Shown here: piece after piece, positions 7,887-17,704 of the stretch | Position numbering within the stretch: position 1 is the first letter of the stretch | Layout of the letters: each line of letters begins with the position of its first letter | From: Cryobacterium frigoriphilum | GTDB lineage: Bacteria; Actinomycetota; Actinomycetes; Actinomycetales; Microbacteriaceae | NCBI RefSeq assembly: GCF_004403305.1 | Contig: NZ_SOHE01000069.1 | Coordinates: 102,521-166,520, forward strand | Length of the DNA stretch: 64,000 nt | Direction: 5' to 3' | Made by a program: the position numbers and the translations under genes | Notes under the pieces: model-generated | Seen by the model: only the letters and a program-made list of their open reading frames with translations | Database searches by the model: none | What the model was told of the DNA's origin: nothing

Positions 7887-9191
7887 TCATTCCGCGGCGA
7901 GGTTGTGCAGCGCCCACCACGTCACTGGCGTGTTCACATCACCGTGGTCAGCAATCGCGGCCTTGCCGTCGATGGCTCCTGAGCCGTCGATCGAAATAAC
8001 TCGTGCGTCTGCGTTGAGTTTGTACTTGGTACCGGGTTTCTTCGCCGTCTCATCCGTGAAGGCGATTCCGTGCGGACGATATCCACCGAGTGCTCCATAC
8101 TTGTCGGTGTTTCCCCACGCGTCAGTGTCCGCCCGCACGGCGGCATTAAACTCCGCGAAATTGTCTCCACGCAGCGCGTGATGAAAGAAGTCATGCAGCG
8201 GCTGGTCGAAGTCCGACCGGGTTGCCATGATCGGGCGCACGACGCGGTCAGGCACCATCGCGTACCCGGCCGCTCTCCCGCTCGTTGCCACGTCGCGTGC
8301 AAAGCACCAACGGTTGACCGCGGGTTGCAGCAGCAGCAGAGACTGCACCGGGTGGTCGTCGAGAAGTGGGCAGTGCGCTACCGCCGAGAGCATCACGCGC
8401 GCCCCGAACGAGTGTCCGATGAGATGGATGCGCAGCCCGGGCTTGGCGATTCGGGTGAGCAACGGACCAACGCCCAGCTTGCCGACCTCGCCGGCGCGGC
8501 CCTTCATCTTCCACACGCTCGCCATTCGAAGAAGCCCGCGCGGGTCGAACGAGACACTCTCTGTCGCATCCGCCAGGCCGTTCGACGACTGTTCACCACC
8601 CTCGATCTCCTTCCAGGCGTCGAGGATGTTCTCGATGTCGGGCTGCGCAGACAGGCCGTCATCATCGACGGGCCACTGGTCGAGAATGATCGCCGCCATC
8701 TCACGAGCCTCGGCCGAGGTGAGCCTGTCGACGCCGTCGACCAGGTCGAGCAGGTGCACACGGGTCTCGGCCTCCCATCCGTCCGTCACTTCGGAAAGCA
8801 TCGCTTCGGTCGCACCGGAACCCGTGTGGTCGCTAACCGAATCGTCGAGAACGGAAATGATCGGGCCCATCTCGGAGTTCAGCACAAACCACGTGGACGG
8901 CCAGACAATCCCTATCAGCACCGGACGATAGCCCTGCGGGACCGCGAGCTGAAACTCCGCGCGCTGGGCGATAAAGCCTTCCGCAAAACGGGTGTAATTG
9001 TGCAGCGCATCCCCATAGGTGTTGTTCCATCCGTGGGAAAAAATGAAGACATCGCTGGCTGCGCGTGCGGCGTCCACGGCGAGCTTCGCGGTCGTGGGGC
9101 TCTCGAGACGCCCATCCTTTCCGAACCTCAAAAGATAGAGGTCGAGCAAGATTCCGTTCCCTGCGGGGATCTGAGCGACTGGACCGATCAT
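7887..9191 (-). CDS. Alpha/beta hydrolase-fold protein
   Basis: 434 residues from ATG 9191 (a GTG at 9215 is possible; neither has a good ribosome site). The catalytic nucleophile elbow is GHSFG (LIGHSFGARVML), and an upstream FIFSHGWNNTYGD forms the oxyanion loop, as in DUF900-like and lipase-type hydrolases. A large insertion (about residues 115-235) separates them. The C-terminal part has DHGDVNTPVTWWALHNLA, where the His is a possible catalytic residue. No signal peptide. Substrate unknown; monocistronic. Confidence 0.75.
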   Translation of the reverse strand: MIGPVAQIPAGNGILLDLYLLRFGKDGRLESPTTAKLAVDAARAASDVFIFSHGWNNTYGDALHNYTRFAEGFIAQRAEFQLAVPQGYRPVLIGIVWPSTWFVLNSEMGPIISVLDDSVSDHTGSGATEAMLSEVTDGWEAETRVHLLDLVDGVDRLTSAEAREMAAIILDQWPVDDDGLSAQPDIENILDAWKEIEGGEQSSNGLADATESVSFDPRGLLRMASVWKMKGRAGEVGKLGVGPLLTRIAKPGLRIHLIGHSFGARVMLSAVAHCPLLDDHPVQSLLLLQPAVNRWCFARDVATSGRAAGYAMVPDRVVRPIMATRSDFDQPLHDFFHHALRGDNFAEFNAAVRADTDAWGNTDKYGALGGYRPHGIAFTDETAKKPGTKYKLNADARVISIDGSGAIDGKAAIADHGDVNTPVTWWALHNLAAE

Positions 9192-9373
9192 GGCTTCTCG
9201 CTTTCGCGCTGCCACGCGGCCGAGCGCGCCGTTGGCACAGGTTGGTTTCAGGGCACGTCATCGCGCCCTCGTTGCCTTACCGCTCCGGCGATCTGCTCAT
9301 TTCAGCCGTGGCCGCCGCTGCTCGGTGGAACTGTACGCCTCAGGCCCGCCGTCGACAAGCTCCGCCGCGTGGG

Positions 9374-10267
9374 TCAGTGCGCGATGCCGGCGGGCTGGTT
9401 CTTGCTGCGCAGACGTGATACTCCGAGAACGATCGCGGCAATGATCAGGCCAAGAACCAGCCCGAACACGGCCGATATCGCCGTGTCGGTGACCCAGACG
9501 ATGACGGGGCCGGCGGCTTCGACCGCGTGGGTCACCGCGTGCAGCAGATCGTAGGGTCCGTGCCAGAAGGTCTCGGCGAGGTTGGCGATCACCAGGTGGC
9601 CTCCCACCCACAACATGGCGACCGTTCCGATAATGCCGATGACCGTGAAGACGGTGGGCATCGATGCCACGATGCGGGCACCGATGCGTCGCACCCGTCG
9701 GGCCGGATTCTGCATGAGTGACAGCCCGACATCGTCGATCTTGACCAGCACGGCGACGGCGCCGTAAACGATCACGGTCATGACCAGACCGATCACGACC
9801 AACGCGCCCAGCGTCATCCAGATGCCGAAGTCGGGATCGAGGCTGGCCAGTGCGATGAGCATGATCTCGGTGCTCAGAATGAGGTCGGTGCGGATGGCCC
9901 CGAAAATGAGCTTGCCCTCGTCGCGCGCCTCGGTCTCTTCGGCGGCGTGATGCACGCCGAACCATTCGGTGACCTTCTCCGCACCCTCGAAGCACAGGTA
10001 GGTGCCGCCGAAAATCAGCAGATACGGCAGCACCAAGGGCGCGAACGCGGACAGCAGCAGTGCGAGCGGAATGATGATGACGAACTTGTTGAACAGGCTG
10101 CCGAGCGCGATGCGCCAGACCACGTGCAGCTCGCGGGCCGGCGACAGCCCCTGAACGTACTGCGGCGTGACGGCCGCGTCGTCGATGACGACGCCCGCGG
10201 TCTTGGCACTCGCCTTGAGGGCGGCAGTCAGAATGTCATCGACAACGGCGAGTAGGCCGACCGACAT
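9374..10267 (-). CDS. DUF808 (YedI-like) integral membrane protein
   Basis: 297 residues from ATG 10267, which has GAGGAG seven bases upstream. The N-terminus SVGLLAVVDDILTAALKASAKT and the segment LPYLLIFGGTYLCFEGAEKV are hallmarks of the DUF808/YedI family. Around six hydrophobic helices follow. The family's function is unknown. It stands alone between the alpha/beta hydrolase and mmsA and is probably on its own promoter. Confidence 0.88.
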   Translation of the reverse strand: MSVGLLAVVDDILTAALKASAKTAGVVIDDAAVTPQYVQGLSPARELHVVWRIALGSLFNKFVIIIPLALLLSAFAPLVLPYLLIFGGTYLCFEGAEKVTEWFGVHHAAEETEARDEGKLIFGAIRTDLILSTEIMLIALASLDPDFGIWMTLGALVVIGLVMTVIVYGAVAVLVKIDDVGLSLMQNPARRVRRIGARIVASMPTVFTVIGIIGTVAMLWVGGHLVIANLAETFWHGPYDLLHAVTHAVEAAGPVIVWVTDTAISAVFGLVLGLIIAAIVLGVSRLRSKNQPAGIAH

Positions 10268-10420
10268 GTGGTTCTCCTCGGATGAAAGCGTCAACCTCGT
10301 GCGGGTCGACGGCGATGGTGTCCACAGTACCTGTCGCCATGGTGCATCCCGGTGCACGGCCGTCGCTGAGCCCAAGAACGGATGCCCGCCCCGGGCCCGG
10401 CCGGCGAGCCGACCTGGCGG

Positions 10421-11917
10421 CTAGGCCATTTGCGGAAAGCCAAGGTCGATCTCCGACGTGGCCGGGTCGGGCCACCGGGTCGTGACGACCTTTCCCCGCG
10501 TGTAGAAGCGGATGCTGTCGGGCCCGTACATGTGCGCGTCGCCGAAGAGGGAGTTCTTCCACCCGCCGAACGAGAACGATCCCACCGGCACGGGGATCGG
10601 CACGTTGATGCCGACCATGCCGGCCTCAATCTCGAACTCGAACTGCCGCGCCGCCCCGCCGTCGCGCGTGAACAGCGCGACACCGTTGCCGAACTCGTGG
10701 TCGTTGACGAGTTTCACGGCCTCGTCGAACGTGTCTACGCGCACGACCGAGAGCACCGGGCCAAAGATTTCGTCGTCATAGACCTTCATGCCGGGTGTGA
10801 CATGGTCGATCAGGCTGACGCCCAGAAAGAAGCCGTCGCCATCGAAATTCTGGGCGCGGCCGTCGACGACCATCGTGGCGCCGGCATCCGCTGCTCCGGC
10901 AAGGTAGGACGCGACCCGGTCACGGTGTTCACCCGTGATGAGCGGGCCCATCTGCGAAGACGGGTCGGTTCCCGGTCCGACGTGGAGGGTTTTCATGCGC
11001 TTCGCGATCGCTGCCACGAGGTCGTCGGCGATGCCGCCGACCGCCACGAGCACGCTGACGGCCATGCAGCGTTCGCCGGCAGAGCCGTATGCGGCGTTGA
11101 TCGCGGCATCCGCTGCCATCTCCAGGTCGGCGTCGGGCAGCACCACCATGTGGTTCTTGGCACCGCCGAGGGCCTGCACTCGCTTTCCGTTCGCGGCCGC
11201 CCTGGCGTAGATGGACTTCGCGATCGGCGTGGATCCGACGAAGCTGATGGCCTTGACCTCTGGGTTATCGAGCAACTCATCGACGGCCTCTTTGTCGCCC
11301 TGCACCACATTGAGAACGCCGGCGGGCAGGCCGGCCTCCGTGAAGATCTCGGCGATGAAAATGGCCGATGACGGGTCTTTCTCGCTCGGCTTGAGCAGCA
11401 CCGTGTTACCGCAGGCGAGGGCGCTGCCGATCATCCACAGCGGCACCATGGCGGGAAAATTGAAGGGGGTGACGCACGCGACGACACCGACGCTCTGGCG
11501 CACCGAGTGCACGTCGATTCCATGGGAGACCTGCTGCGAGAAATCGCCCTTGAGCATCTGCGCGAGGCCCGTGGCGAATTCGATGTTCTCGAGTCCGCGG
11601 GTGATCTCACCGGCGGCGTCGGACAGTACCTTGCCGTGCTCGCTCGTGAGAATCGCGGCGAGCTCGTCCGTGCGCTCGGCGAGCAGTTCACGCACCTTGA
11701 AGAAGATGGCCGTGCGCTTGGCGAGGGTGCTGGCTCGCCACTCGGGCAGGGCGGCCCGGGCGGCATCGATGGCGTCGACGACAACAGCGCGGGACGCCAG
11801 CACGACCTGCTTGTCTTGCACGCCGGTCGCCGGATTGAAAACCGGGCCGAATCGCTCGGCCGTGTCGACGCGCTGGCCGTTGATGTAGTGGGGAATTGTG
11901 TGCATGGGAGTGCTCAT
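10421..11917 (-). CDS. mmsA: Methylmalonate-semialdehyde dehydrogenase (CoA-acylating)
   Basis: 498 residues. It converts methylmalonate semialdehyde (or malonate semialdehyde) to propionyl-CoA (or acetyl-CoA) in valine and inositol catabolism. The family signature is ALGGAKNHMVV, in which the general-base Glu of ordinary ALDHs is absent, together with the catalytic Cys in GSAGERCMAVS. The N-terminal PFNFPAMVPLWM and C-terminal VPVPVGSFSFGGWK blocks also fit. It starts 19 bases after mmsB on the same strand, so the two form an operon. The ribosome site is weak, suggesting coupling to mmsB. Confidence 0.95.
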   Translation of the reverse strand: MSTPMHTIPHYINGQRVDTAERFGPVFNPATGVQDKQVVLASRAVVVDAIDAARAALPEWRASTLAKRTAIFFKVRELLAERTDELAAILTSEHGKVLSDAAGEITRGLENIEFATGLAQMLKGDFSQQVSHGIDVHSVRQSVGVVACVTPFNFPAMVPLWMIGSALACGNTVLLKPSEKDPSSAIFIAEIFTEAGLPAGVLNVVQGDKEAVDELLDNPEVKAISFVGSTPIAKSIYARAAANGKRVQALGGAKNHMVVLPDADLEMAADAAINAAYGSAGERCMAVSVLVAVGGIADDLVAAIAKRMKTLHVGPGTDPSSQMGPLITGEHRDRVASYLAGAADAGATMVVDGRAQNFDGDGFFLGVSLIDHVTPGMKVYDDEIFGPVLSVVRVDTFDEAVKLVNDHEFGNGVALFTRDGGAARQFEFEIEAGMVGINVPIPVPVGSFSFGGWKNSLFGDAHMYGPDSIRFYTRGKVVTTRWPDPATSEIDLGFPQMA

Positions 11918-11936
11918 TTCAGGTCGGTGACGGGTT

Positions 11937-12839
11937 TCAGGCGCGTGGCTGCAGGGTGCCGTCGACGAGCTTGACGATCATCGAGCAGTCCTTGCCGCCC
12001 TCGCCCTCATCGATGAGGCGCTGAAAGAGCTCGGCAACGTGTTCGCCGATCTCGAGCGGGGTGTCGGTCGCCCGCGCTGCGGCGATCGCGAGACCGATGT
12101 CCTTGCTCGCGAGTTCGGTCGTAAACGTCGGGGCGAAGTCGCGGTTGGCGGCGGCCGTCGCGACGACGTCCTTGACGGGATACCAGGTGCGCAGCGCCCA
12201 GCTGTCTCCCGATGAGACGGATGCGATGTTCCAGAACACCTGCTTGTCCAGTCCCAGCCGATCGGCCAACACCGCCCCTTCGGCTGTCGCGGCGAGGTTG
12301 ATGAACAGCATGAGGTTGTTGCAGATCTTGGCGGCCTGTCCGGTCGTCGCGCCTCCGGTGGGGATGATGTTCGCCGCCATCGGCTCGATGAATGTCGTGG
12401 CGTCGGCAACCGCTGTCGCCTCGCCGCCGATCATGAAGGTCAGTGTTGCTGCCTTCGCGCCGCTGATTCCACCGGAGACCGGGGCATCGACGAAGCGAAA
12501 GCCCGCTGCCGCCGCTGAATCATGCAGGGCCTGGGCGGTTTCGATGTCGATGGTGGAGGAATCCACCAGAAGGGTGGCCGTATCGGTGTTCGCCAGTACC
12601 CCGTCGGCGCCGAAGTACACCGAGCGTGCATGCTCGCCCTTGGGCAGCATCGTGAACACGACATCGGCGCCCGCAACGGCGTCGGCAATGCTGTGGGCGG
12701 CGGTGACGCCCGCCGTGACGGCGGTCGCGAGGGCCTCCGCACTCAGGTCGAACCCGCGTACCTCGTGGCCGGCGGCCACCATGTTTGCCGACATGGGTCC
12801 GCCCATGTTGCCCAACCCGATCCATGCAACTACCGACAT
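11937..12839 (-). CDS. mmsB: 3-hydroxyisobutyrate dehydrogenase
   Basis: 300 residues from ATG 12839, with AAAGGAG upstream; a longer open frame extends to 13445 but is antisense to lysR. The NAD-binding GLGNMGGPM, substrate-binding VDAPVSGG and catalytic Lys in GQAAKICNN are all present. It oxidises 3-hydroxyisobutyrate to methylmalonate semialdehyde, the substrate of the downstream mmsA. It is divergent from a lysR gene, whose product probably controls the operon. Confidence 0.94.
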   Translation of the reverse strand: MSVVAWIGLGNMGGPMSANMVAAGHEVRGFDLSAEALATAVTAGVTAAHSIADAVAGADVVFTMLPKGEHARSVYFGADGVLANTDTATLLVDSSTIDIETAQALHDSAAAAGFRFVDAPVSGGISGAKAATLTFMIGGEATAVADATTFIEPMAANIIPTGGATTGQAAKICNNLMLFINLAATAEGAVLADRLGLDKQVFWNIASVSSGDSWALRTWYPVKDVVATAAANRDFAPTFTTELASKDIGLAIAAARATDTPLEIGEHVAELFQRLIDEGEGGKDCSMIVKLVDGTLQPRA

Positions 12840-12919
12840 GACGAAGCTCCTTTGCTTGTGTGCGCTGCCTCTACCCTCGCAGCCCGATAGAGTGCGATCA
12901 AGGCAATATTTCACACGGG

Positions 12920-12941
12920 GCATGTGCGCAGATGCACATGC
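12920..12941. promoter_or_regulatory. Inverted repeat, candidate LysR operator
   Basis: GCATGTGC, six bases, GCACATGC is a perfect 8-bp palindrome in the 118-bp space between divergent mmsB and lysR. It lies just upstream of the lysR ribosome site, as expected for an autoregulatory site. Confidence 0.55.
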
Positions 12942-12957
12942 TCGAGAGGATTGATTC

Positions 12958-13860
12958 GTGAGTTCACACCAGCTTCCGAGCCCGAACGACCTGCTCGTGC
13001 TGCTGACCGTGGCCCGGCTGGGCCGGTTCAACGCGGTCGCCGAGGCGCTCGGTACCACGCACACGACCATTTCGCGGCGAATTCTCTCGCTCGACCGGGA
13101 GCTGGGTGGTCGCACGCTCGAACGCAGTGCGCACGGCTGGGAACTCACCGAACTGGGGCGGCACGCGGTCGGTGCGGCCGAGGCGATCGAAGACCGCTTG
13201 GGCGCGCTCACCACGGCGATCAGCCAGAAAGACCCGCTGTCCGGTCTGCTGCGCATCAGCACGATCGATGGCTTCGGGGCCGAGATCGTCACGCCGGCGC
13301 TCGTGAAGTTGCAGCAGGGCCACCCCCGCATCAATATCGAGATGTTCAGTGCCACCCGCAAGGTGAGCCAGAACCGATCGGGGGTCGACCTGGAGATCGT
13401 GGCCGGACGCAACGACGTCGACAAGGCGGAGGCGATGTTTCTCACGAACTATTTTCTGCGCCTCTACGCAAGCCGTGAGTACCTGCTGGCCCACGGTGTG
13501 CCGCAATCGCTCGACGATATTCGGTCGCACAGCTTCGTGTCGTACGTCGAGAGCGCCCTGCTCGTGGCCGAACTCGGCTACCGCTCGTCGCAGTTGCCTG
13601 AACCCGCGACGACCTTTCAGTCGACCAGCCTGTTCGCCCAGCTCGAGGCGGTGCAGGCGGGCGCCGGAATAGGTCTACTGCCGAACTTTCTCGTACATGA
13701 TCGGCCGGAATTCGTGCCGGTGCTGCCGCACGACTTTCAGCGACAGCTGCCGATTTGGGCCGTCGCCCGGGCCGAATCGCTGCGCTCACCCGTGGTGCGC
13801 GCAGCGATCGAGGCGATCACCCTCGAGATCACCGAGCGACCGGCGGCGTTCACCGCCTGA
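12958..13860 (+). CDS. LysR-family regulator, probable controller of mmsBA
   Basis: 300 residues from GTG 12958, with GAGAGGA upstream. The N-terminal HTH (LLTVARLGRFNAVAEALGTTHTTIS) and the two-lobe substrate-binding domain (from about residue 90, LLRISTIDGFGAEIVTP, later AGAGIGLLPNFL) are complete. The divergent arrangement with mmsBA and the palindrome between them suggest that it responds to a valine-pathway or related intermediate. Effector unknown. Confidence 0.92.
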   Translation: MSSHQLPSPNDLLVLLTVARLGRFNAVAEALGTTHTTISRRILSLDRELGGRTLERSAHGWELTELGRHAVGAAEAIEDRLGALTTAISQKDPLSGLLRISTIDGFGAEIVTPALVKLQQGHPRINIEMFSATRKVSQNRSGVDLEIVAGRNDVDKAEAMFLTNYFLRLYASREYLLAHGVPQSLDDIRSHSFVSYVESALLVAELGYRSSQLPEPATTFQSTSLFAQLEAVQAGAGIGLLPNFLVHDRPEFVPVLPHDFQRQLPIWAVARAESLRSPVVRAAIEAITLEITERPAAFTA

Positions 13861-13911
13861 TCCGGCCGCCGGTGCAGTGGGCATGACCGGGGTCTGCCTG
13901 GCTACCAGAAA

Positions 13912-15321
13912 CTACCGGCCGGGGGTGCCGACCAGATCGGCGGCCGCGGCGGCGCGATCGGCCGAATCCGCGGCATCCGCTGCATCGATATCGTGAAGAG
14001 CGAGCCCGCGCGTCTCTTTCAGGGTCAGCACCACGAGGGCCGTCACGAGGCAGGCTGCCGCGAGGTAGATGGCCACCGGCACCGAGGACTCGAAGCTCGA
14101 GAGCAGGCTGACCGCGATGATCGGGGCGATGGAGCCCGCGATCACCGAGGTGACCTGATAGCCGAGTGAGACGCCGGAGTAACGCATGCGGGTGGGGAAC
14201 ATTTCGGCCATGATGGCGGGCTGTCCGGCGTACATGAGTGCGTGAAACAACAGGCCCATCATGATCGCGACGATGATGATGACGTCGTTCGCGGTATCCA
14301 TCATGGGGAAGGCGAAGAAGCCCCAGGTGCCGGCGAGTACGGCGCCCACGAAGTACACCGGGCGGCGGCCCACCCGGTCGGAGAGGTGGCCGACAACCGG
14401 GATAACCAGAAAATGGATGGCGTGGGCGATGAGCAAGAGCAGCAGCACGCGGGAGGTGTCCATCTGCACGATGATCTTCAGATAGGTGATGGAGAAGACC
14501 ACGACGAGGTAGTACAGGATGTTTTCGGCGAAGCGCAGGCCCATGGCGGTGAACACGCCACGCGGGTAACGGCGGAAGACCTCGATGATGCCGTAGCCCT
14601 GGTCTCCCGCGACGACCTCCTTTTGTGCCTTGAGAAAAATCGGGGCATCGCTGACCTTGGTGCGAATGTAGTAGCCGACGAGAACGATCACGGCCGAGAG
14701 CCAGAACGCGACGCGCCAGCCCCAGCTCAAAAAGGCCTCGTCGGACAGGGCCGAAGCGAGAACGAACAGCACGGCGGTGGCGAGCAGGTTGCCCATCGGC
14801 ACGGCCGCCTGGGGCCAGCTGGCCCAGAACCCACGTGATTTCGCCGGGCTGTGCTCGGCGACGAGCAGCACGGCGCCACCCCATTCACCGCCGACCGCGA
14901 AACCCTGGATGAACCTCAGGAGCACGAGCAGAATCGGTGCCAGGTAGCCGATCTGTTGAAAGGTGGGCAGGCAGCCCATCAAGAAGGTGGCGACGCCGAC
15001 GAGCACGAGGCTGAACTGAAGCAGTCGTTTGCGGCCGAATTTGTCACCGAAATGTCCAAACACGATGCCGCCGATGGGGCGGGCCAGAAATCCGACCGCG
15101 TAGGTCGCGAACGCCGCGATGATGCCCTCGAGTTCGCTGCCGGCGTTCGGAAAGAACAGGGTGCCGAAGACCAGGGTGGCCGCCGAGGCGTAGAGAAAGA
15201 ATTCATACCATTCGACGACCGTGCCGGCCATGGAGGCCGCGACGACCTTTTTCAGTCCCGACGTCTCTGTTTCTCGTGGGCTACCGGAATCGTCTCGGGC
15301 AGTGGATCTGGTCGTGCTCAT
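13912..15321 (-). CDS. MHS-family (ProP/ShiA-like) MFS transporter
   Basis: 469 residues, 12 predicted helices. Family signatures are VVEWYEFFLYASAATLVFG, ARPIGGIVFGHFGDKFGRK and RFIQGFAVGGEWGGAVLLV. These metabolite:proton symporters import organic acids or betaines. It ends 51 bases after convergent lysR. The C-terminal tail is rich in Ala/Asp and disordered. Given the nearby mmsBA genes an organic-acid substrate is plausible, but this is inference. Confidence 0.9.
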   Translation of the reverse strand: MSTTRSTARDDSGSPRETETSGLKKVVAASMAGTVVEWYEFFLYASAATLVFGTLFFPNAGSELEGIIAAFATYAVGFLARPIGGIVFGHFGDKFGRKRLLQFSLVLVGVATFLMGCLPTFQQIGYLAPILLVLLRFIQGFAVGGEWGGAVLLVAEHSPAKSRGFWASWPQAAVPMGNLLATAVLFVLASALSDEAFLSWGWRVAFWLSAVIVLVGYYIRTKVSDAPIFLKAQKEVVAGDQGYGIIEVFRRYPRGVFTAMGLRFAENILYYLVVVFSITYLKIIVQMDTSRVLLLLLIAHAIHFLVIPVVGHLSDRVGRRPVYFVGAVLAGTWGFFAFPMMDTANDVIIIVAIMMGLLFHALMYAGQPAIMAEMFPTRMRYSGVSLGYQVTSVIAGSIAPIIAVSLLSSFESSVPVAIYLAAACLVTALVVLTLKETRGLALHDIDAADAADSADRAAAAADLVGTPGR

Positions 15322-15522
15322 GGGTGTTCCCTCGTGTCGTCATTGACACAACGTGCTCGGCGGGCTCACATCATCACCGCCGTGACACACGTCGTCTGGC
15401 TTGTCTTAGACTGCGCGCTGCGGACGGTGCTGTCAAAGGCGATTCGCACAGAGGTACAGTGCAAAAATGCACAGGGCCCTTCGCTCTGGTCTCGGTGCCG
15501 CTCGCCATGGCATACTGTCGCC

Positions 15523-17613
15523 GTGATAGAGCGCATCGGCTTTGGAACGGGTCAGGTCGATTCCGGTACCTTTCGGGTGCGGCTGTCGCTGGGGGAGTCG
15601 CTGACCGTGGGCCTCGGCGTCACGGCCACGTCACCGGCCGAACTGGCCGGTGCGGCGGCGTTCGTCTGGACGAACTACGGCGCCCAGAATCCCGGCAACT
15701 TTTCGGCGCTTCCGATGACGTCAACCCCGCCGACGGATGCCCACCAGCAGGCGTTCGCGTTGACGCTCGACCCCGCGGTGCCCGGAACCGTCATTGCGAC
15801 CGCCTTCGTCGTGCTCGACGGCATCTGTTACTGGGCACCCGAATTCGCCGCCCCCGGCACCCGCGGTGCCGAATACGGGTTGGTAAACCGGCTGGTCTTT
15901 CGGGTATCTGACCCGGCCATCGTTCACCTCAACGTTCGAGAGCTTCCGATCGACAAGGTCAACGCGAGGTCGGACAGCACGGACATTTCCCTGATTGAAG
16001 ACCTCATCGACGACCAGCCCAACTGGTACACGCTGCAGAAGCTGCACGACGAGGGTGTGAACTGTGTCTGGCTGCAGGTGCCGTATCGGCTGGATCCCTG
16101 GGACGGTCGGGACACCCACGACGACGCCGGAAGCGACTACGCGAGCAACGACTGGTTCTCGATTGACCCCGACCTGTCGCGCGAGTCGCGCGGTGTGCCG
16201 CCGTGGGACCTGGACCGCCAGCACCGACTCGCCAACATCGCTATGAAACGTCTGGTCGACAAGGCGCACGACCTGGGCCTGAAGGTGCTGCTTGAGATCG
16301 CCCCCAACCACGTCGGGCACAATTTCATCTACCGTGACGCGTTTGGGGCGGGCCCGGGAACGGATGTTCCGCGCCGCGACTATGCGCAGTCAGCGATCGA
16401 CGTGGCCCAGCGCGCGCAAATCGGACAGCGACTGGCATCGGGCGACTATCCGGACGAGCTCAAGAACTATGCCGAGTACATGCTGCCGCAGATGTACGCC
16501 GCGCATTACTCCGACGGGCGCTACAACCCCCAGGGCGCGAACTCGGTCTACGAGACCTACTCGCCCGACTGGGCGGGGCTCTGGGCCGACGTCAAACACC
16601 TCAACCACGGTGGCCACGGCGGACAGGGCATCTGGACCGCGTCGACACCACAGAATTTTCACGTTTTGGCCTACATCGGCCGCGCGATGGCCTGGGCCGC
16701 AAAGGAATTCGGGGTGGACGGATTTCGAATCGACCACGTCTTCGGCATGCCGTTCCACTTCTTCGAGCAGACACTGCCGTGGGTGGAGATGAAGGTTCGC
16801 GAACAACGCGGGCCGGCCGCATCCATGATCTGGGTGGCGGAGGATCACAATCGCAAGGACTATACGAGCTGCGTCAGCGACGTGATTCAGGCCACCGGTT
16901 ACATGGGCATGCTGCAGGCCTTCGCCGACCGAGACATCAATCGGGTGTGGGGCGCTCTGACCGCGGTGGAGCACGCGCACGAATTTCTGGCCACCGGCAA
17001 CCACGACGAACGGCGCGGAATCGAATTCTTCGGCGGCGACCTGCTGGCCTTCGGTAACGCGATCATGACCATGCAGTTGCTCGGCGGTGCACTGTTGACG
17101 CTCACCGGTGACGAGTATGGCGAACGGCAGCAACTCGCCTTCAAATCCAAGGGCGGTATCCCCACGGTGTGGCAAAAACGCCAGGGCTTGCTGCCGATCG
17201 AGTGCGCCAATCTCGCGTACTGGGTCGGCCGGGGAGCGCAGCTGAGAAACGAGCACCCCGCCCTGCGGGGCTCCCGCCGTGAGCGACTCGCGCAAATCAC
17301 TGCGGGCGGTCCCCAACCGATGCTGGCCTGGAGCCGGTCCGGAACGGATGCTGCCGACGCACCGCTTCTCTTCGTCAGCAGCCTCGACCGAGCGAGGTGG
17401 GCCACCGGGGTGTTCGACGTGGGCGGCTCAGCCCGCAGTTGGCTGCTGCAGCATCCCGCCGACTACTACCAGGTGCGGGATCTGATCGGCTTCGATCCGG
17501 GCCGCTACCTGTGGAGCCGGCCCCTGCTGGGACAACAGCTGCTCGACGCCGGCCTCGGCATCGGACTGCAGCCGAACCAGATTCAGGCGCTGCAGCTCGA
17601 GCGGGTGGTCTGA
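15523..17613 (+). CDS. GH13 alpha-amylase-family glycoside hydrolase with N-terminal domain
   Basis: 696 residues from GTG 15523; the frame is open far upstream but antisense to the transporter gene. Residues 1-150 look like a beta-sandwich accessory domain. The TIM barrel carries all four GH13 regions: EIAPNHVGH (about 259), DGFRIDHVF with the nucleophile Asp (about 400), WVAEDHN with the acid/base Glu (about 437) and GNHDERR with the third Asp (about 492). No signal peptide, so an intracellular alpha-glucan enzyme is likely. The exact specificity cannot be read from these motifs. Confidence 0.85.
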   Translation: MIERIGFGTGQVDSGTFRVRLSLGESLTVGLGVTATSPAELAGAAAFVWTNYGAQNPGNFSALPMTSTPPTDAHQQAFALTLDPAVPGTVIATAFVVLDGICYWAPEFAAPGTRGAEYGLVNRLVFRVSDPAIVHLNVRELPIDKVNARSDSTDISLIEDLIDDQPNWYTLQKLHDEGVNCVWLQVPYRLDPWDGRDTHDDAGSDYASNDWFSIDPDLSRESRGVPPWDLDRQHRLANIAMKRLVDKAHDLGLKVLLEIAPNHVGHNFIYRDAFGAGPGTDVPRRDYAQSAIDVAQRAQIGQRLASGDYPDELKNYAEYMLPQMYAAHYSDGRYNPQGANSVYETYSPDWAGLWADVKHLNHGGHGGQGIWTASTPQNFHVLAYIGRAMAWAAKEFGVDGFRIDHVFGMPFHFFEQTLPWVEMKVREQRGPAASMIWVAEDHNRKDYTSCVSDVIQATGYMGMLQAFADRDINRVWGALTAVEHAHEFLATGNHDERRGIEFFGGDLLAFGNAIMTMQLLGGALLTLTGDEYGERQQLAFKSKGGIPTVWQKRQGLLPIECANLAYWVGRGAQLRNEHPALRGSRRERLAQITAGGPQPMLAWSRSGTDAADAPLLFVSSLDRARWATGVFDVGGSARSWLLQHPADYYQVRDLIGFDPGRYLWSRPLLGQQLLDAGLGIGLQPNQIQALQLERVV

Positions 17614-17704
17614 TCGGCAGCTCTGACGGGTACTGTCAGGCACTCCCGGGACGCTGGGCCGCGCCGTAGCGTGGAAACGATCCCATCGTTAGAAGGAGAG
17701 TTTC

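Noticed and set aside
10382..11371. 329-codon ORF antisense to mmsA
   Set aside because: It mirrors the mmsA codon pattern, has no recognisable domain or ribosome site, and the sense protein is unmistakable.
12840..13445. N-terminal extension of the mmsB frame
   Set aside because: It is antisense to lysR, and ATG 12839 has a clear ribosome site and the family N-terminus.
14851..15522. Upstream extension of the GH13 frame
   Set aside because: It is antisense to the MHS transporter; the GH13 N-terminal domain begins near 15523.
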